Assembly (NCBI GenBank): GCA_019022495.1
Contig: JAFEKR010000001.1
Span: 6,324,001 to 6,388,000 of the forward strand
Direction of reading: 5' to 3'
Source of the DNA: Epichloe hybrida
Lineage: Eukaryota; Ascomycota; Sordariomycetes; Hypocreales; Clavicipitaceae
DNA: 64,000 nt
In this document: positions 10,931 to 22,173 of the stretch, piece by piece
Position numbering within the stretch: position 1 is the stretch's first letter
Layout of the letters: every line of letters starts with the position of its first letter
Notes under the pieces: generated by a model
The model's database searches: none
Told to the model about the DNA's origin: nothing
What the model saw: the letters and a program-made list of their open reading frames with translations, nothing else
Made by a program: the position numbers and the translations under genes

Positions 10931-12002
10931 TGTGACGGCTGGTCCACGGACGTAAATGATGCAAATCAAAGTTTGGAAGTTGAGATGGGGCTGAAACAGC
11001 AATGGACAAGAGAATTGGCTAAATTCTGAGCAAGTCTTAGTCTACGACTGTAGATTGACGAGAGAAAGAGTTGAGTAGACTCGGTCATCATATATAGAGG
11101 AGGAGGGGAAGAGGAAAAGAAAGCAAAAGAAAGCAAGAAAACAAGCCAAGCCAAGTCTTGGCCGGGGAAGCAGCCCACCACCCCCCCCAAAGCCTCTCCG
11201 TCTCTGGGTGCCTCTTTCCTTTGTCATACACAGGTAACACAGCAACGTGCCACCACTTGCATTTACGTTTAAACATCTAGTCCGTCTGGTCTCTCGGGAG
11301 GAGGAGGGGGGAAAATACCTCAAGCCCAGCAGTGCCAATATCGGTGCAACCAGACTTTATCCCACCGCGACCGAGTGCGCCGAAAAAGAGTGGCTGGCAC
11401 CCGAAATGAGGCTTTCTCTGATGTCCTTTACAGATTACCCCCCCTCGGACCTTCCCCGCCGCCATCCGTGGCCATCCGCGGCCGGGCGTCATCGACCAGG
11501 TGGTCCGGCGGGCCAGTCTACATAAATTCCACCCTGACTTGCGAAATTCCATGGCTGCCATCTATGTCTCTCATTGTTGAATCAACTATGCTATGAAAAA
11601 AATAAGAATAAACGACGTGGACAAACTTTGGGGGGGGCGCATGGAGGCTGCATACAGCGGAGGCGTATGCTGGTTGTATCGGCCCGTCATATCTTACTCC
11701 AACTGTGCGGGCTTTATCCCAATACAACACGAAACATTTCTCGTAAAAGAACAACAAAATTCAAGCAGTACGGCTCTTCATCTTCATCCTCTCACAGCTC
11801 CCTCATTCACTATGCACAACCTCTGCTGTGCTTGCCTCAGATACATGAGTTTAAAAAGGAAAACACCCCAGCGCCGTTGTAACCCCAAAGACTCTTCTTT
11901 ATTTTGTGCGTGCATGTGTCTTTGTTATCATCATCATCGAATGGCTCAGCAGATATACTTTGCTGCGTTGCAAATATGCATCTTCTCCTGCCGAGGAGCC
12001 CC
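10931..12002. other. Intergenic: promoter of HAD gene and 3' flank of DnaJ gene
   Basis: About 1.07 kb without a supportable gene. A purine-rich stretch on the plus strand (about 11096-11160, AAGAAAGCAA-like near-repeats) is a pyrimidine tract in the HAD promoter. Open frames here have no family features. Confidence 0.5.
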
Positions 12003-13317
12003 TTACAGAATCTGTCTCAACTGTTGCTTCTGAGCCGCTGTCAAACTTGAGGGGAAGTTGACCTTGTACTTGATGATGAAGTCGCCCCTTTGACCAGGCT
12101 TCTTCGACATGGGCATTCCCAGCCCTGGGTACCGATCCTCGCTCCCAGGCTGTGTAGGTCCGCCCTTGTCCAGATTGATTTGCTTGCCCTCAATCGTGGT
12201 GACCGTTCGCTTCCACCCTGTCAGGGCTTCCTTTAGATCGAGGACGACGGTATAGATGAGGTCGTTGTCTTCTCGCTTGAAGAGAGGATGCTCTTTCTAC
12301 AAAACTTGTTAGCATACGTGTGCGTCTCGAAAACAAACATGGCAGTTGAAGCAAGGGAAAAGGGGCGGCTCACCTCTTCCACTATGAAGTGCAAGTCTTG
12401 TCGTCCACCTTCGACCTGGTCACCAACTCCGTTGAACTTGATCTTGGACCCCTTCTTCAACCCCGGTTTGATGGGAACCTCCAGAATCTGATCAGTCTGC
12501 ACTCGCTTTCCTGTTTCATCAAATGTCTTGCGCTTAATCTTCATCTTCTTGGTGACTCCGTTGAACAGCTCTTCCAAGGTCAATGGCAGCGGCCGCTCCA
12601 CCGTTGTGATCTCGGGCGTATGCTCCCGCTGTCTCGGCTCCCCGTATCCAGACGTCGCCCTCATCCTTGTGCGGCCAGACCGACTGCCGCCTCCCTGGCC
12701 ACCGCCACCAAATGACGAGAAGATGTCGCCAAAGTCGTCATCGCCGCCATGCATGCCGCCGCCGCCGCCGCCGCCGCCCTGCTGACGCATGAATTCGGCA
12801 AATATTTGCTCTGGATTATGGAAGCTGAAGCCGCCGCCGGGTCCACCGCCAGTGCTGAAATGGAACGTCCGGGTACCGCCGCCTCCTCCTCCAGGCATGC
12901 CACCGCTGCCAAAGTCAAATCCACCGAATCCACCTCCGGGCATGCCACCGCCAGCAAAGCCACCAGCACCACCAGCACCATTCTCTGGCGGTGGTGCGCC
13001 TCCTCCTCTCAGCAGGAACTCGAGGCCATATTCGTCATAGACTTTGCGTTTTTCGGGGTCTGAGAGGATCTCATAGGCCTGCGAGCATTCCTTGAACTTT
13101 TCAGAAGCGCTGGCATTATTCTTGTTCTTGTCAGGATGCCATTTCAAAGCTGCTTTCCTATCGAAATGTTAGCTTCTGTCGGGAAGAACAAGTATCAGGG
13201 AAGGAGTGCCTCAAGCTTCCACTTGCACATCACTTACCTGTATGCTTTCTTGATTTCATCCTGGGAAGCCTCAGGCTTGACACTCAACGTGTCGTACAGT
13301 TTCGTCTCCTTGACCAT
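12003..13317 (-). CDS. SIS1: Type II Hsp40/DnaJ co-chaperone (Sis1/DNAJB-like)
   Basis: Three exons (13317-13238, 13157-12374, 12296-12003) give 385 residues. The J domain is at the N-terminus with HPD in KWHPDKNK. A long Gly/Phe-rich linker follows (about residues 75-170, many GGG and GGF repeats). The C-terminal peptide-binding domains then run straight on, with no CxxCxGxG zinc fingers, which makes it type II. The start of C-terminal domain I is [19 protein letters not shown]. Sis1-type proteins deliver substrates to Hsp70 (Ssa) in cytosol and nucleus, and in yeast they feed back on Hsf1. Candidate heat-shock elements lie upstream (separate entries). Confidence 0.92.
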
Positions 13318-13577
13318 GTTGCGTGTGCCAATCGAGTGCCGGATATCTTTTCGCTATCGCACGAAGTCGAAGTGTGGATGTAAGAGTAACTTCCAACGTG
13401 GTGATGGATGGAAAGAGAAGCAGTATGATTAGGGAAAGGGGAGTTGCACGAGGGAAGCAAGAATTGAGGAGAGGGTCGAGTTGGTCGGCGTGGTTGGGGC
13501 AAGCTTCCAGTGTTCCAGTGGCAAGTGGGACCAGCGGGCTCGAAGAGACAGCGTGGGACCTTGGATGGGACCTTGTG

Positions 13578-13585
13578 GAAGCTTC
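13578..13585. promoter_or_regulatory. Two-unit heat-shock element candidate upstream of the DnaJ gene
   Basis: GAAGCTTC fits two inverted Hsf1 pentamers (GAAnnTTC). It lies about 260 bp upstream of the DnaJ start codon. A two-unit match is common by chance, so on its own it is weak. Confidence 0.3.
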
Positions 13586-14015
13586 GATGTCGGCGAGGCC
13601 TGCCAGGCGACTTATGACGCAACACCACGGGGAACACGTGAGAAGCGTGGGCCGGAGTGAGTTGGCATTTCACCATGAGTTCAACAACGTGATACATGTA
13701 GATAGCGTCTTAATTCATTACACTGAGAAAAGAGCATAGCGATGCACGCACGTACACGTTAATGCAACACATACACATAATTCCTGCCAAAGATGGCGGG
13801 GTGCCCGTCTAGCTTGACCGCCAAATCGTGGGACGCCTGCGATTTCAAGCATCCGTCCGAAGCAAATCAACAGTCATGAATGCTCGCTATACATAGCCGC
13901 ACATAGCGCAAAAAAATCCCGTTTTTCTTTTTTCCACTGCGCTGCAACATTTCATGATGCTCAAATACGAGGCTGGGCTGTTGTACCGTCATGTCTCAAA
14001 GCGTCGAACTTGATG

Positions 14016-14033
14016 GAATCTTCTAGAAGTTTC
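14016..14033. promoter_or_regulatory. Perfect four-unit heat-shock element (GAAnnTTCnnGAAnnTTC)
   Basis: Four alternating, correctly spaced Hsf1 units follow one another without a mismatch. The site is 33 bp beyond the stop of the UBA/UIM gene and about 700 bp upstream of the DnaJ start. Both genes read leftward, so the only promoter it can serve locally is that of the DnaJ chaperone. Perfect four-unit HSEs are very rare by chance, and Sis1-type genes are classical Hsf1 targets. Confidence 0.6.
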
Positions 14034-14066
14034 TATGGACGGGAGGCCCCTCATTGGCCTGCCGCT

Positions 14067-16775
14067 TCAATCGTCCCGCGATACCGTGACTACTTCTGGT
14101 GCTTCTGTCGAGACGTGGCCACCCTCGAATCCGTATTGGCCGTCGTCACTCCCTAGTGTAGCCCGGTTACTGTCCATCGAGTCGATGCTGTCAGCTCGGT
14201 GCTTTCTCTTGGATGGTGAGATGGGGTCAGCTGGTGGTCCCGTCGTTTCTTGATCCAGCTCTTGCTGGAATGCCTTGTTTTCTGCTAGTGCAAATCGCTG
14301 TAGCGGCATCGGCAGTGGTGTCCGTGCTACGTTCAGTGCTGCTTCTGTGGCATATACCATAAGAGGCACCTTTGTCTCGTGCCAGACGTCTTGCAATACT
14401 TGGTCCATGTTCGTCTTCTGTGTCGATTGTGTTAGCAGCAGATCTCACCAGCAATACGCAGGTATTCGTGGGAATCACCTCTGTTTTGACTGGCTGCTCA
14501 TCATTAGGGTAATATGCCAGCCTCCACCACTGATCCAGTTGTCGAGGTTCTTCTTCCAGCTGTATCAAGTCCGGTTCGATTCTTTGACAGACGTAGACAA
14601 TATCCGACTGTGTGACGACGCCGCGCAACAAGAATTCTTTGCACGACATGGGCTGTGGCCTGCCCGATTTGTTTGGTCTTGTCAGCAGTCGACCAAGAAA
14701 CCGTTGCTTGGTCTTGATCTGCTCCAATTGCAAATTAAGATCTTTGTTTATTCGTTTCAAGTCAGCTGGAAGAGAACAAATCCACTCTTTTTTTTTGGCA
14801 CCTACTCTTCATCCTCGTGTCAATGTCAGACCGCATCCGTTCAGTCAGCTCTAGCACGCTCTCCACAGTCGTGTACTCGGTGTCAACGTCTGGTCCTGTT
14901 TCAAAGGGGGCCTTGCGGTAGTCTGGGTATTCGTCCGTGTCGAAGCCGGATGCTTCCATTTGTCGAAATTGGCCGAGCGACTGGATATATTGTCGGTACG
15001 TCTGCCACTGGTTCACGGCGCGTTGAATCATTTGCTGTCGGTCAAATACCAGGTCGTTCCAATCGTTGCGCCACTCGTAGAGTTTCATCTCCTCCTTTGC
15101 TATTCGCGCAATCGCATTCTTCGTCTCGCACCATGCCACTTGTATTCGTCGAGCCTCGTCCTTTCGGTATGTTTGGTATTTCTCGAGGTACAGTTTTTCC
15201 GGAATCTCAATAGATTCTGTAGGTCCGTCTCCGTTGAGCTTGATGGCCAACACGTCGCCCATGTCCTTGAACATGGCCATCTTTGATCCTTCATGCAGCT
15301 CGCTGTGTGAAAAAGCATCGCTCCACATTGTGTGGTCCAACGACTCGTACAGCGTGGTGATATAAGCATACTCCTCGCGAGCGTGTTCCATTTCCAATAG
15401 CCCAAATCTGGCCTCCTCCTCTCCCAGGTCGTCGCCGAACACCGGCGCAAGCACGGCGGAGTGAATCAAGGGTTGCAGCACTTCTTCGTTTCTGGGTCCG
15501 AGAAACTCGTACAGCTGCTTTTCCGGTCCCAGGCTCGGGCACGGAATCAGATCCGTTAGTACGCTGACTGTTCCATAGCTCCGTTGGGTAGAGTCCAGGA
15601 ATGCCATCAGTCGATGAATCTCCTCTTCTGCGTCGGGCTTGTATTCATCTTGTTGGCCCCTTTGAAGGTCCCCTCCTCCCTGCAGCCGCGCGAGCACGTG
15701 TGGCGGCAAGATCTCCTGGCCCTTCCACCATTCACTGTTGAATCCATACGACGCAGCTGGAGACCCAATCTCTAGCAACGTGTTTCGTGCCAGTGCAATC
15801 TCATGCATCACCGTAAGCATGCCCCCTAGACCGTGGTTTCCTACCGTGTTGATTCCCTGCACCAAGAATGCAGGTGCTCCCTGTGTTCGTTTTCGTAACG
15901 AAGGCGCGGGTGCCCCGGGGACCATGGTCTCTGATGTACCGCCTGGGACCATGGCCCAGCTTCCCTCATCGTAGTCGGGTTTGTTGGCTGGTCCAAAGGC
16001 CGGTACAGACGTCGTCGACGCATCCATTATACCCGACTGTTGATCGATCAGCCCGATGCCGGCTTCTTGTGCGGATTCTCGGAGCGCTCGCTGCATGTCT
16101 TCGTCTTCTCGCGATGGGCCAGTCGATGCAGCTACCCAAAAATCAGCCGCGTTTCCAAAGCTCCAACTTTCCGAAAATACGAACCAGGCACATCATTGCC
16201 AGCCCAGTCCACCACCCTGCCCAAAGGTGACTTGGTGTTCGATCTCGATGGCGGTCGTGAAGGCGCAGTCGGTCCGTACGCCTCGGGCGGCGGAGTCACG
16301 CCCTGGATCGCATCGTTGTTGTTCATCGACTCGATGTGAAACGCTGTGTCTGTTCAGAGATTGCACTTGGCAGCATCACCCACTGCTGCAGCTTTAAGGC
16401 CAAACATACAGATTCCAGTATTATTGGCTGTACCATCCCGATCTGCGGAGAACATGCTTTCGTTCCACAGCTGTGTAAACTTTTGTCGAAACTACAATCC
16501 TCCAAGCTTAGCGGGCACCCAGCACATATGTACACAGCACACCTCGAGCTTACCGATTCTGGGTTATCGAAATATTGCATCACCACCGCCTCGACATTGC
16601 CTCCGTTTTCCTGAAAATCTCGGATCAGATTAGCCAAGCTAGTTTCTCCCTGGCCTGCGGGCTGACGAACCTTGAGCGCCTGGATGACCATGGGCCGATC
16701 ATCTTGGGGGCTGAGACCCGCGAAATCAATGACCTGCGAGATCTCCTCCTCCGATGGCGGCGCCCTGGAGGCCAT
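14067..16775 (-). CDS. UBA/UIM-domain protein with ubiquitin-specific-protease-like body, apparently lacking the catalytic cysteine
   Basis: Five exons (16775-16554, 16329-16185, 16131-14806, 14765-14479, 14417-14067) close to 776 residues. The N-terminus is UBA-like (EEEISQVIDFAG...). A UIM-like helix follows the third junction (EDEDMQRALRESAQEAG). The body then resembles the USP25/28 layout: an NxxGN-like box at PAFLVQGINTVGNHGLGG, IPEKLYLEKY as a finger/palm strand, a helical insertion rich in Trp/Arg/Glu, and a C-terminal WWRLAYYPND...PLMVYAT ending like a USP fold. Where active USPs read GNTCY/W, this reads GNHGL, with no Cys, and no GHYW-type His box is visible. It may be a ubiquitin-binding pseudo-enzyme. 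The first intron (224 bp) is long and its acceptor is the least certain junction. Confidence 0.7.
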
Positions 16776-17569
16776 TTTGGCGACCTCTATATGGTGGGCG
16801 CAGTCGATGGATGTCGGGAGAGAGGAGTGCGCGAGGTTTCTATGTGATGTGATGGTCAAAATAGGGTGAATGTCGAGAGCTCTACCTTGACAGCGATGGC
16901 TCTCTCTGGGTAGTCTGTCTGGGTTGGGTGGTGCTTGCAGCTAGCGCGCGTATGGCGACAAGCCTACTCCGTACCTATACACTGGATGTACAGTGGTGTA
17001 CATACATACACCCATCACCGCACCCACACCCCACTGTACATACACTGTCTCTGTACCTTCATACAGTGTAGTGTAGGTAGGTGCAACGAAGGCAGCAGGT
17101 GCGACGTACTGGCGGTGGCACCTGCGCGTCAGATCCCAGCCGTTCGACATCCAAGTCATCGTCCGCGGAACGCCTAGAACATCGCCATCTCCTCTGATTA
17201 TTTGAATGTTCGATGCAGGTTGGCACGACTCCTTGACTGAGGCGGAAAGTCTTGTTTCTAGTGAAAAAAAGCAACATCTAACGTAGTCTACCAAAGCCAG
17301 CCAGCCATCCAAAAACATGTCATGGCCACGCTCAAATGTTGACGGAACGGGTAATAAAAAGTACCTTGTGCACACTAATACGCCTGCCCAATATGTCCCC
17401 AATCCCAATAAAACATCATCATTCCAAGCAATGCCTCAGCGGTGTTCTCTGCATGCCTTTGCATCACAGATGCATACAAAACGCCGTCCATTAATCAAAG
17501 TATATCCCGCTATGCTGCAGACGTCTTGTGTCCAGATCTCCGACAGTGCATCCCTCGGGGCGGAACAAA
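16776..17569. other. Intergenic: promoter of UBA/UIM gene and 3' flank of E2 gene
   Basis: About 790 bp. It contains clustered TGTACA/TACA-rich direct and inverted short repeats (16970-17080). No gene is supported. Confidence 0.5.
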
Positions 17570-18408
17570 TCATTTCGCCTCGTCGTCATCGTCGTCCTCG
17601 TCCTCGTCCTCTTCGAAATCACCCATGTCCTCGTCGCTGTCACTGCCGCCAAAGTCTTCCTCCTCGTCGCTCATGTTCCAAAAGTCAATGTCGTCCTCGA
17701 GGAGTTTGACCGGAACAGGGGTCATCTCAGCAGGTGTGAGCATCAGCGCCCCATCTGGAATCTCCTGTTGTGACTGGTCCACAACATCTTTGGCCATGGA
17801 GTCGTAGAGTTTTCGGTTATCACGAAACAGCACGCTTGCGTCGACGTTGGCGGGGGAGTTGATTTCGGGATCGTCCATGAGAAGCAGCACTGATCGCAGC
17901 ACCGACTCGACTCCGTGCAGCACATTCCATCGCTCACTGGCTAATTCGCCAGACTGTTCGTCGTCGCCTGGTTTGTGTAGAATGGAAATGCACAGGTTGC
18001 CGTCAGTGTAGACGTTGGGATGGCAGATTTTCTGGGTGAGAAACTTGAACGAGGGCGGCTGGTAGGGATAATCGCCAGGAAATCGCATCTCGGCCTGGAT
18101 GTTCGACTGGTCAGCTTGTCATTTTCAGTATATCCTGGCCTCGCGTTATGGCAGAGAGGGTATTCATACACGGAGATAGGCGCCATGCCAGATGCTGTCA
18201 GGGTTCACCACCCAGAGCCCAACCTTCCAACGCATCATGTTCAAATCGTCCGTCTGTGTCCGTTGTTAGCTGGGTCGGCCCCATCAAGTCTGCAGTCTGC
18301 AGTCTGCAGTCTGCAATCAATCTCATCTCTTGTCCATCATACTTCGATATAGACCCATTTCTCCTTCCGGAGAGCCTGCAGCTCCTGCATCAACCGCTTT
18401 TGAGCCAT
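17570..18408 (-). CDS. CDC34: Ubiquitin-conjugating enzyme E2, Cdc34/UBE2R type
   Basis: Three exons (18408-18343, 18253-18170, 18094-17570) give 224 residues. The UBC fold shows the HPN motif (CHPNVYTDGNLC) with the catalytic Cys in NLCISILH. The Cdc34-type acidic loop insertion (PGDDEQSGELASERW) follows, then INSPANVDASV. The C-terminal tail, about 50 residues, is almost entirely Asp/Glu. Cdc34 works with SCF ubiquitin ligases, and its acidic tail docks on the cullin basic canyon. This is the canonical fungal architecture, so the call is firm. Intron 1 carries a short tandem repeat (separate entry). Confidence 0.93.
18287..18314. repeat. Four-copy 7-bp tandem repeat (GTCTGCA) in intron 1 of the E2 gene
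   Basis: Four perfect copies of GTCTGCA lie inside the first intron of the Cdc34-type gene. The unit contains a PstI-like CTGCAG palindrome at each junction. It is a likely slippage tract with no evident role. Confidence 0.8.
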
Positions 18409-19040
18409 GCTTCTGGTCCGATCCTAAGTGCACGTCGGCAAGATGGTCGGGGGATAACCTTGCCCGGCCAGGGCAACCGTCAAGGACCTGGCGGTGACGA
18501 GATGACGGGACAAGTGATGATGGCGGACGGATCCGGTCAACGGAGAGAAGGTGTGGGTGTGCGGCGGTTAATAGCGTCTCGTCTCTGGCAGAGTCCAGGT
18601 CTGTCCAGATGGCATGCAGGCGTCAGATGCGCTCGGAGGAGTCAAGAGGTCAAGAGGGCCAGCGAGGGCTGACGAAAAGTCCCGCTCTCTGCAAGTCTCT
18701 CTGCAAATTGCTCTCGGCAGTCATGTGTGAAGGAGTCCTGAGAGTAAAAACGCTGAGCAAGACGTGTCAGGACGAGGCGGCTGGCGGGAGTGACGGCATC
18801 AGCTGGCCACGGGCTCCACATGCGTTTGAGGGTGGCCTGCCGCCCAATCGGCCCATGTGCCATCAGTGAGTCTTATTGTGTGCTCCGTGCGGACTAGTAC
18901 ATACAGATCTTCAGGGGAATATATTCACAGAGGGGCAGGTTCCCTGCAGGGGGTCTTCTCGTACCCGACCCACCTAGCTAGCTAGATTCTAGAGGCTTCT
19001 ATCGCTGCTATCATCGCCAGCTGCAGAAATCATCAATTCA
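18409..19040. other. Intergenic: promoter of E2 gene, grading into transposon island
   Basis: About 630 bp. Base composition is balanced up to about 18950, then becomes AT-rich with CTAGCTAGCTAG at 18974-18985. No gene is supported. Confidence 0.5.
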
Positions 19041-19046
19041 ATGCAT

Positions 19047-19150
19047 CTAGCATCATTTCTATCAATTTGAAGACCTCTAGCATCGATTTTATCAATTTGA
19101 AGACCTCTAGCATTAATTTTATCGATTTCAAGACCTTCAGCATTAATGTT
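19047..19150. repeat. About 30-bp tandem repeat, three-plus imperfect copies
   Basis: Units built around ATTTTATCAATTTGAAGACC and CTCTAGCAT repeat about every 30 bp, with mostly C/T and A/G differences. The array sits at the left side of the Tc1/mariner remnant and may be part of its terminal region. Confidence 0.65.
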
Positions 19151-20180
19151 AGAAGATAAGTCATACGGTCGGCGGTCAGATTCATCAGAGATCCAACGCG
19201 AGAGAGCCCGGCTGCTTCATTGTCTTGGTTATTCATACTCACAGATATCTGAGATCTTAGGTCTTTCAATTGCCCAAGTCCGATATTCAATTTCAACAAC
19301 AGGAGGTCCGAAACATCAATCAGGTCGTTCTTCAAAGCTAATAGAAGCCCACATTAATTAACTTATTAAATTCATTACAAGCAGCAAGGAAGCTCGCCTA
19401 CTAACATACAAGCAAATTCCCGTTGCCCTTAGCTGGAATATTAGTCAATATTATATCCGTTATGCCCTTTAAAAGCATGGCTTCCGACAATATCGAGCCC
19501 TAGTTAAGCCCCTAATATCAGAAGCTAATTGGCAAAAGTGATTATAGTAGGCTCTTGATCATAGGTCTTGGTCCTTATAAGATTAGGCTAAGGTCCTTTG
19601 GTCAGACGAATCTTGGATCAATCCCGGCAGCCACAGGGTTAGCTTCGTAACTCAAAGGATTGAAGAAGCCCTTAATCCAACTTATATTATCGAACAAAAT
19701 CATTGAAAAAAAGGCTTTATATTTTAGGGTTGCTTTTCTATGTAAGTAGGAAAGGGTCCTTTTCTCTTCTAGGAAAAGGAATAGGGATCTATTAATGCCA
19801 AATCATACACTCAACGATGTGTGCCACTGATTGACGGTTGGATTAGATGTAATCCTGATCATCAACTAATACAAGATAATGCCCTAGGCCACTTATCGAA
19901 TTTAATATCTATTAAACTTTAAGAACGAGGAATTCGTATAATTCCTTGGCCACCTTATTCGCCTGATTTGAACCCAATAGAAAATATGTGGAATTGGATG
20001 AAGGATTGGATTCAACAACATTATCCAGAGGATTTATCCTTGTACGATTGTCTTCGAATTATAATAAAAGAGGCTTAGAATGCGGTACCCTTAGATTATC
20101 TTATTCAGATAGTCAGGAGCATGCCTGACCGTTGCGAGGCTGTTATCGCTGCTAATGGCTGTCACACATCATATTAGATT
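19146..20180 (+). mobile_element. RIP-degraded Tc1/mariner transposase remnant (DD34E)
   Basis: The open N-terminal part (19146-19361) encodes a helix-turn-helix with LGYSYSQISEILGLS. Further downstream, in frames broken by stops, the DDE core is readable: LWSDESWIN holds the first Asp, LIQDNALGH the second, and PPYSPDLNPIENMWNWMK the Glu. Exactly 34 positions separate the second Asp from the Glu, the Tc1 spacing. Stops fall where CAA or CAG would be expected (for example KLxERG and KEAxNAV), consistent with C-to-T RIP damage. Terminal inverted repeats could not be fixed; a 20-bp imperfect direct repeat (AAATCATC-AATTCAA) occurs near 19025 and 20237. The element is dead. Confidence 0.85.
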
Positions 20181-20699
20181 CTATCAATATCATTAAATCC
20201 GTCAATTTACAAGCTTTAATGCAGCCACAAGACCTTTAAATCATCGAATTCAACGGATTCAACGGATTCAACAAGGCCTCGGACCCCCCCGAAAGGTCAT
20301 GTGGCTCGGTCACGATACATCCCCCCCCCCTGACAAGACCTGTGGGTCTGTTTCTAATTACCCTTGTCGGTGTGTAAAGGTTATTTTTCTTGTTACAGTT
20401 AATCAAAAGGTCTGGTCAGGATGCCCAACCTGTAGCTCAAACTTGGTCTCCCTCAATAACCACACCACTATGTACTGTCCCTTCGTCACAAGAATACATG
20501 CTGCTTCTTTTTGGTTACAAAAGGCACCGCCCCACGTGTGAGCCTGAACTGGTTCACAGTACGCTAGCGTTGTATGTAACATGCGCATAGCCAGACGCGG
20601 TAGCTATTTTTATTTATATTAGCTCATATGTAGAGAAATTCATGGAATTCTGTCTGAATTACATTAACTTCACATCCCCTGGACTACGCAAAGTAATAC
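20181..20699. other. Intergenic between Tc1 remnant and foldback element
   Basis: About 520 bp. It holds an ATTCAACGG direct-repeat run (about 20250-20270) and oligo-C tracts. No coding potential is supported. Confidence 0.5.
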
Positions 20700-20936
20700 C
20701 CCTTTGAGTGCCCGAAGGCGCCAACTAGGTCACGAAAGTGCTAGTGGGCTAATCAGACCAAGGGTGGACAGGAGGTACTTGATTTTTCATAGAAATTACA
20801 CTATATAAAGAAGTCCTAGTAGTACAAGGAGCTACATTACATATTCCACACGGCCGCGGCGTTTAGAGGTATCTTGTATGTACTGAGGCAGATGTGGGTC
20901 CCGTGACCTCGTTGGCGCCTTCGGGCACTCAAAGGG
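20700..20936. mobile_element. 237-bp foldback (MITE-like) element with 35-bp terminal inverted repeats
   Basis: The left end begins CCCTTTGAGTGCCCGAAGGC and the right end is its reverse complement; 34 of 35 bases pair. The interior (about 167 bp) is AT-rich and non-coding. That is the form of a miniature inverted-repeat transposable element. No clear target-site duplication is visible (TA-rich flanks), so the superfamily is open. It lies about 200 bp beyond the 3' end of the first DUF3669 gene. The near-perfect ends, unlike the neighbouring RIP-scarred elements, suggest a young or low-copy insertion. Confidence 0.75.
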
Positions 20937-21141
20937 ATAAAGTTTATACCGAGAAAAAATCGGGGTTTTTTTCTTGCTATTTTTTAAGCATAGACTTTAC
21001 GTTTTATTACGTAGTCTATGTACTCACAAAGTTTGCAATGGGCATAAAAAGACAACTTGTACTAAGCAAACTCGGTGCAAAGTTTGCACCGCCTCGTGAA
21101 TCAGACCCTTACTGGCATAGTAATCCATGGCAGCTGCGTGA

Positions 21142-22173
21142 TCAGAAATGCCCTCCACTATTCCATTTACCCTTTGTTTCCACGATCCTTGTCAACACAC
21201 CATCGACTAGAGCACACAAAACTTCCACGTCTTCTCCCTCGCGAGGGTAAGCTCGTACAACCTCCATTCCCACTCGTCGATACTCGGCAGCAAAGATGTC
21301 CCACAGTTGCCGATCCCGTTCATGAGCGCTGTGCGGCTGCGGGTAGTAAGGATCGTTGCGCCAAAATGCACGTGTGATCGACTCGAGGCCAGATTCATCT
21401 GCCTCGATGGGCCTGGAGCAATCAAAGTCGAGCATCCAGATGGCGTGTTCGCCGAGGGGGGTCGACACGTCCGCCGTTCCGGCCCCACGACAGGCACCGA
21501 GTACGAACTCGACATCGGCGCCATTCGTCCTGACCCTCCAGTGAAACACTGCCAGAGCCTCTGCCATGGACTTGGCGTACTCTTCGCAGGGTAGGTGAAG
21601 CTCCTCAGCTTGGTCGGAGTGGATGGGGATGTTGCGGAGGCTGAAGAAACGAGGGCGCTGGTGGCGTTGGTCTGGATGATGCATCTGTCGTCGGCGGCCG
21701 AGGTAGATGCGGGCCAGGCAATGCTCACGCTTGCCGTGGCGTAAAAGTGACTCTCGCAATTCCTCGCGATGGCTTTCCGGGCCGTATCTGTCAATGAGAA
21801 GCAACTGCGCCTGCGTCGACACGGGCTCGATCTTCTCGGCGATCATGGCCCTGCATCCCTCGAAGCCGGCGGGCAGTAGTGGTAGCAGCCGGGTCCATCT
21901 CTCATCGAGACTGCTCATGAAACCAAAGCATTTGGGAACCAATACGCGCGGCAGCATGCCGCCTGTTGCGCATGCGGAAACTTGTGACTGGACTGTCACC
22001 TCGTTTTGGATGTCCCTGCCGGGGCTTGCATCTTCGCGTTTGATCACAGCGCGAGCACTCCCATGATTCACATCGATGGGCTCCAGCCCGAGTGCGGCCC
22101 AGACGGAGCCGCAGTGGCCGTGCCCGATCCGTTCGAGGGGACCGAAGTCGGTCAGTAAATTTGTAGCGTTCAT
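21142..22173 (-). CDS. DUF3669 family protein (copy 1, intact)
   Basis: A single-exon frame encodes 343 residues. It matches the fungal DUF3669 pattern: an N-terminal glycine-rich loop (RIGHGHCGSVW) followed by a lysine strand (ARAVIKRE), then SLRNIPIHSDQAEELHLPCEEY, then FHWRVRTNGADVEFVLG, then the WMLDFDCSRP motif. No function is established for the family. The order Gly-loop, Lys, His...Asp...Asn/Asp, DFD resembles a divergent kinase-like fold; that is my inference. It is transcribed away from a second DUF3669 gene across 369 bp. Confidence 0.85.
   Translation of the reverse strand: MNATNLLTDFGPLERIGHGHCGSVWAALGLEPIDVNHGSARAVIKREDASPGRDIQNEVTVQSQVSACATGGMLPRVLVPKCFGFMSSLDERWTRLLPLLPAGFEGCRAMIAEKIEPVSTQAQLLLIDRYGPESHREELRESLLRHGKREHCLARIYLGRRRQMHHPDQRHQRPRFFSLRNIPIHSDQAEELHLPCEEYAKSMAEALAVFHWRVRTNGADVEFVLGACRGAGTADVSTPLGEHAIWMLDFDCSRPIEADESGLESITRAFWRNDPYYPQPHSAHERDRQLWDIFAAEYRRVGMEVVRAYPREGEDVEVLCALVDGVLTRIVETKGKWNSGGHF

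Noticed and set aside
16941..17408. 155-residue minus-strand frame between the E2 and UBA/UIM genes
   Set aside because: Composition is low-complexity TGTA repeats; no family features and no promoter spacing.
19033..19335. 100-residue minus-strand frame with internal repeats
   Set aside because: It is the translation of the 30-bp tandem repeat antisense to the Tc1 remnant; no family features.
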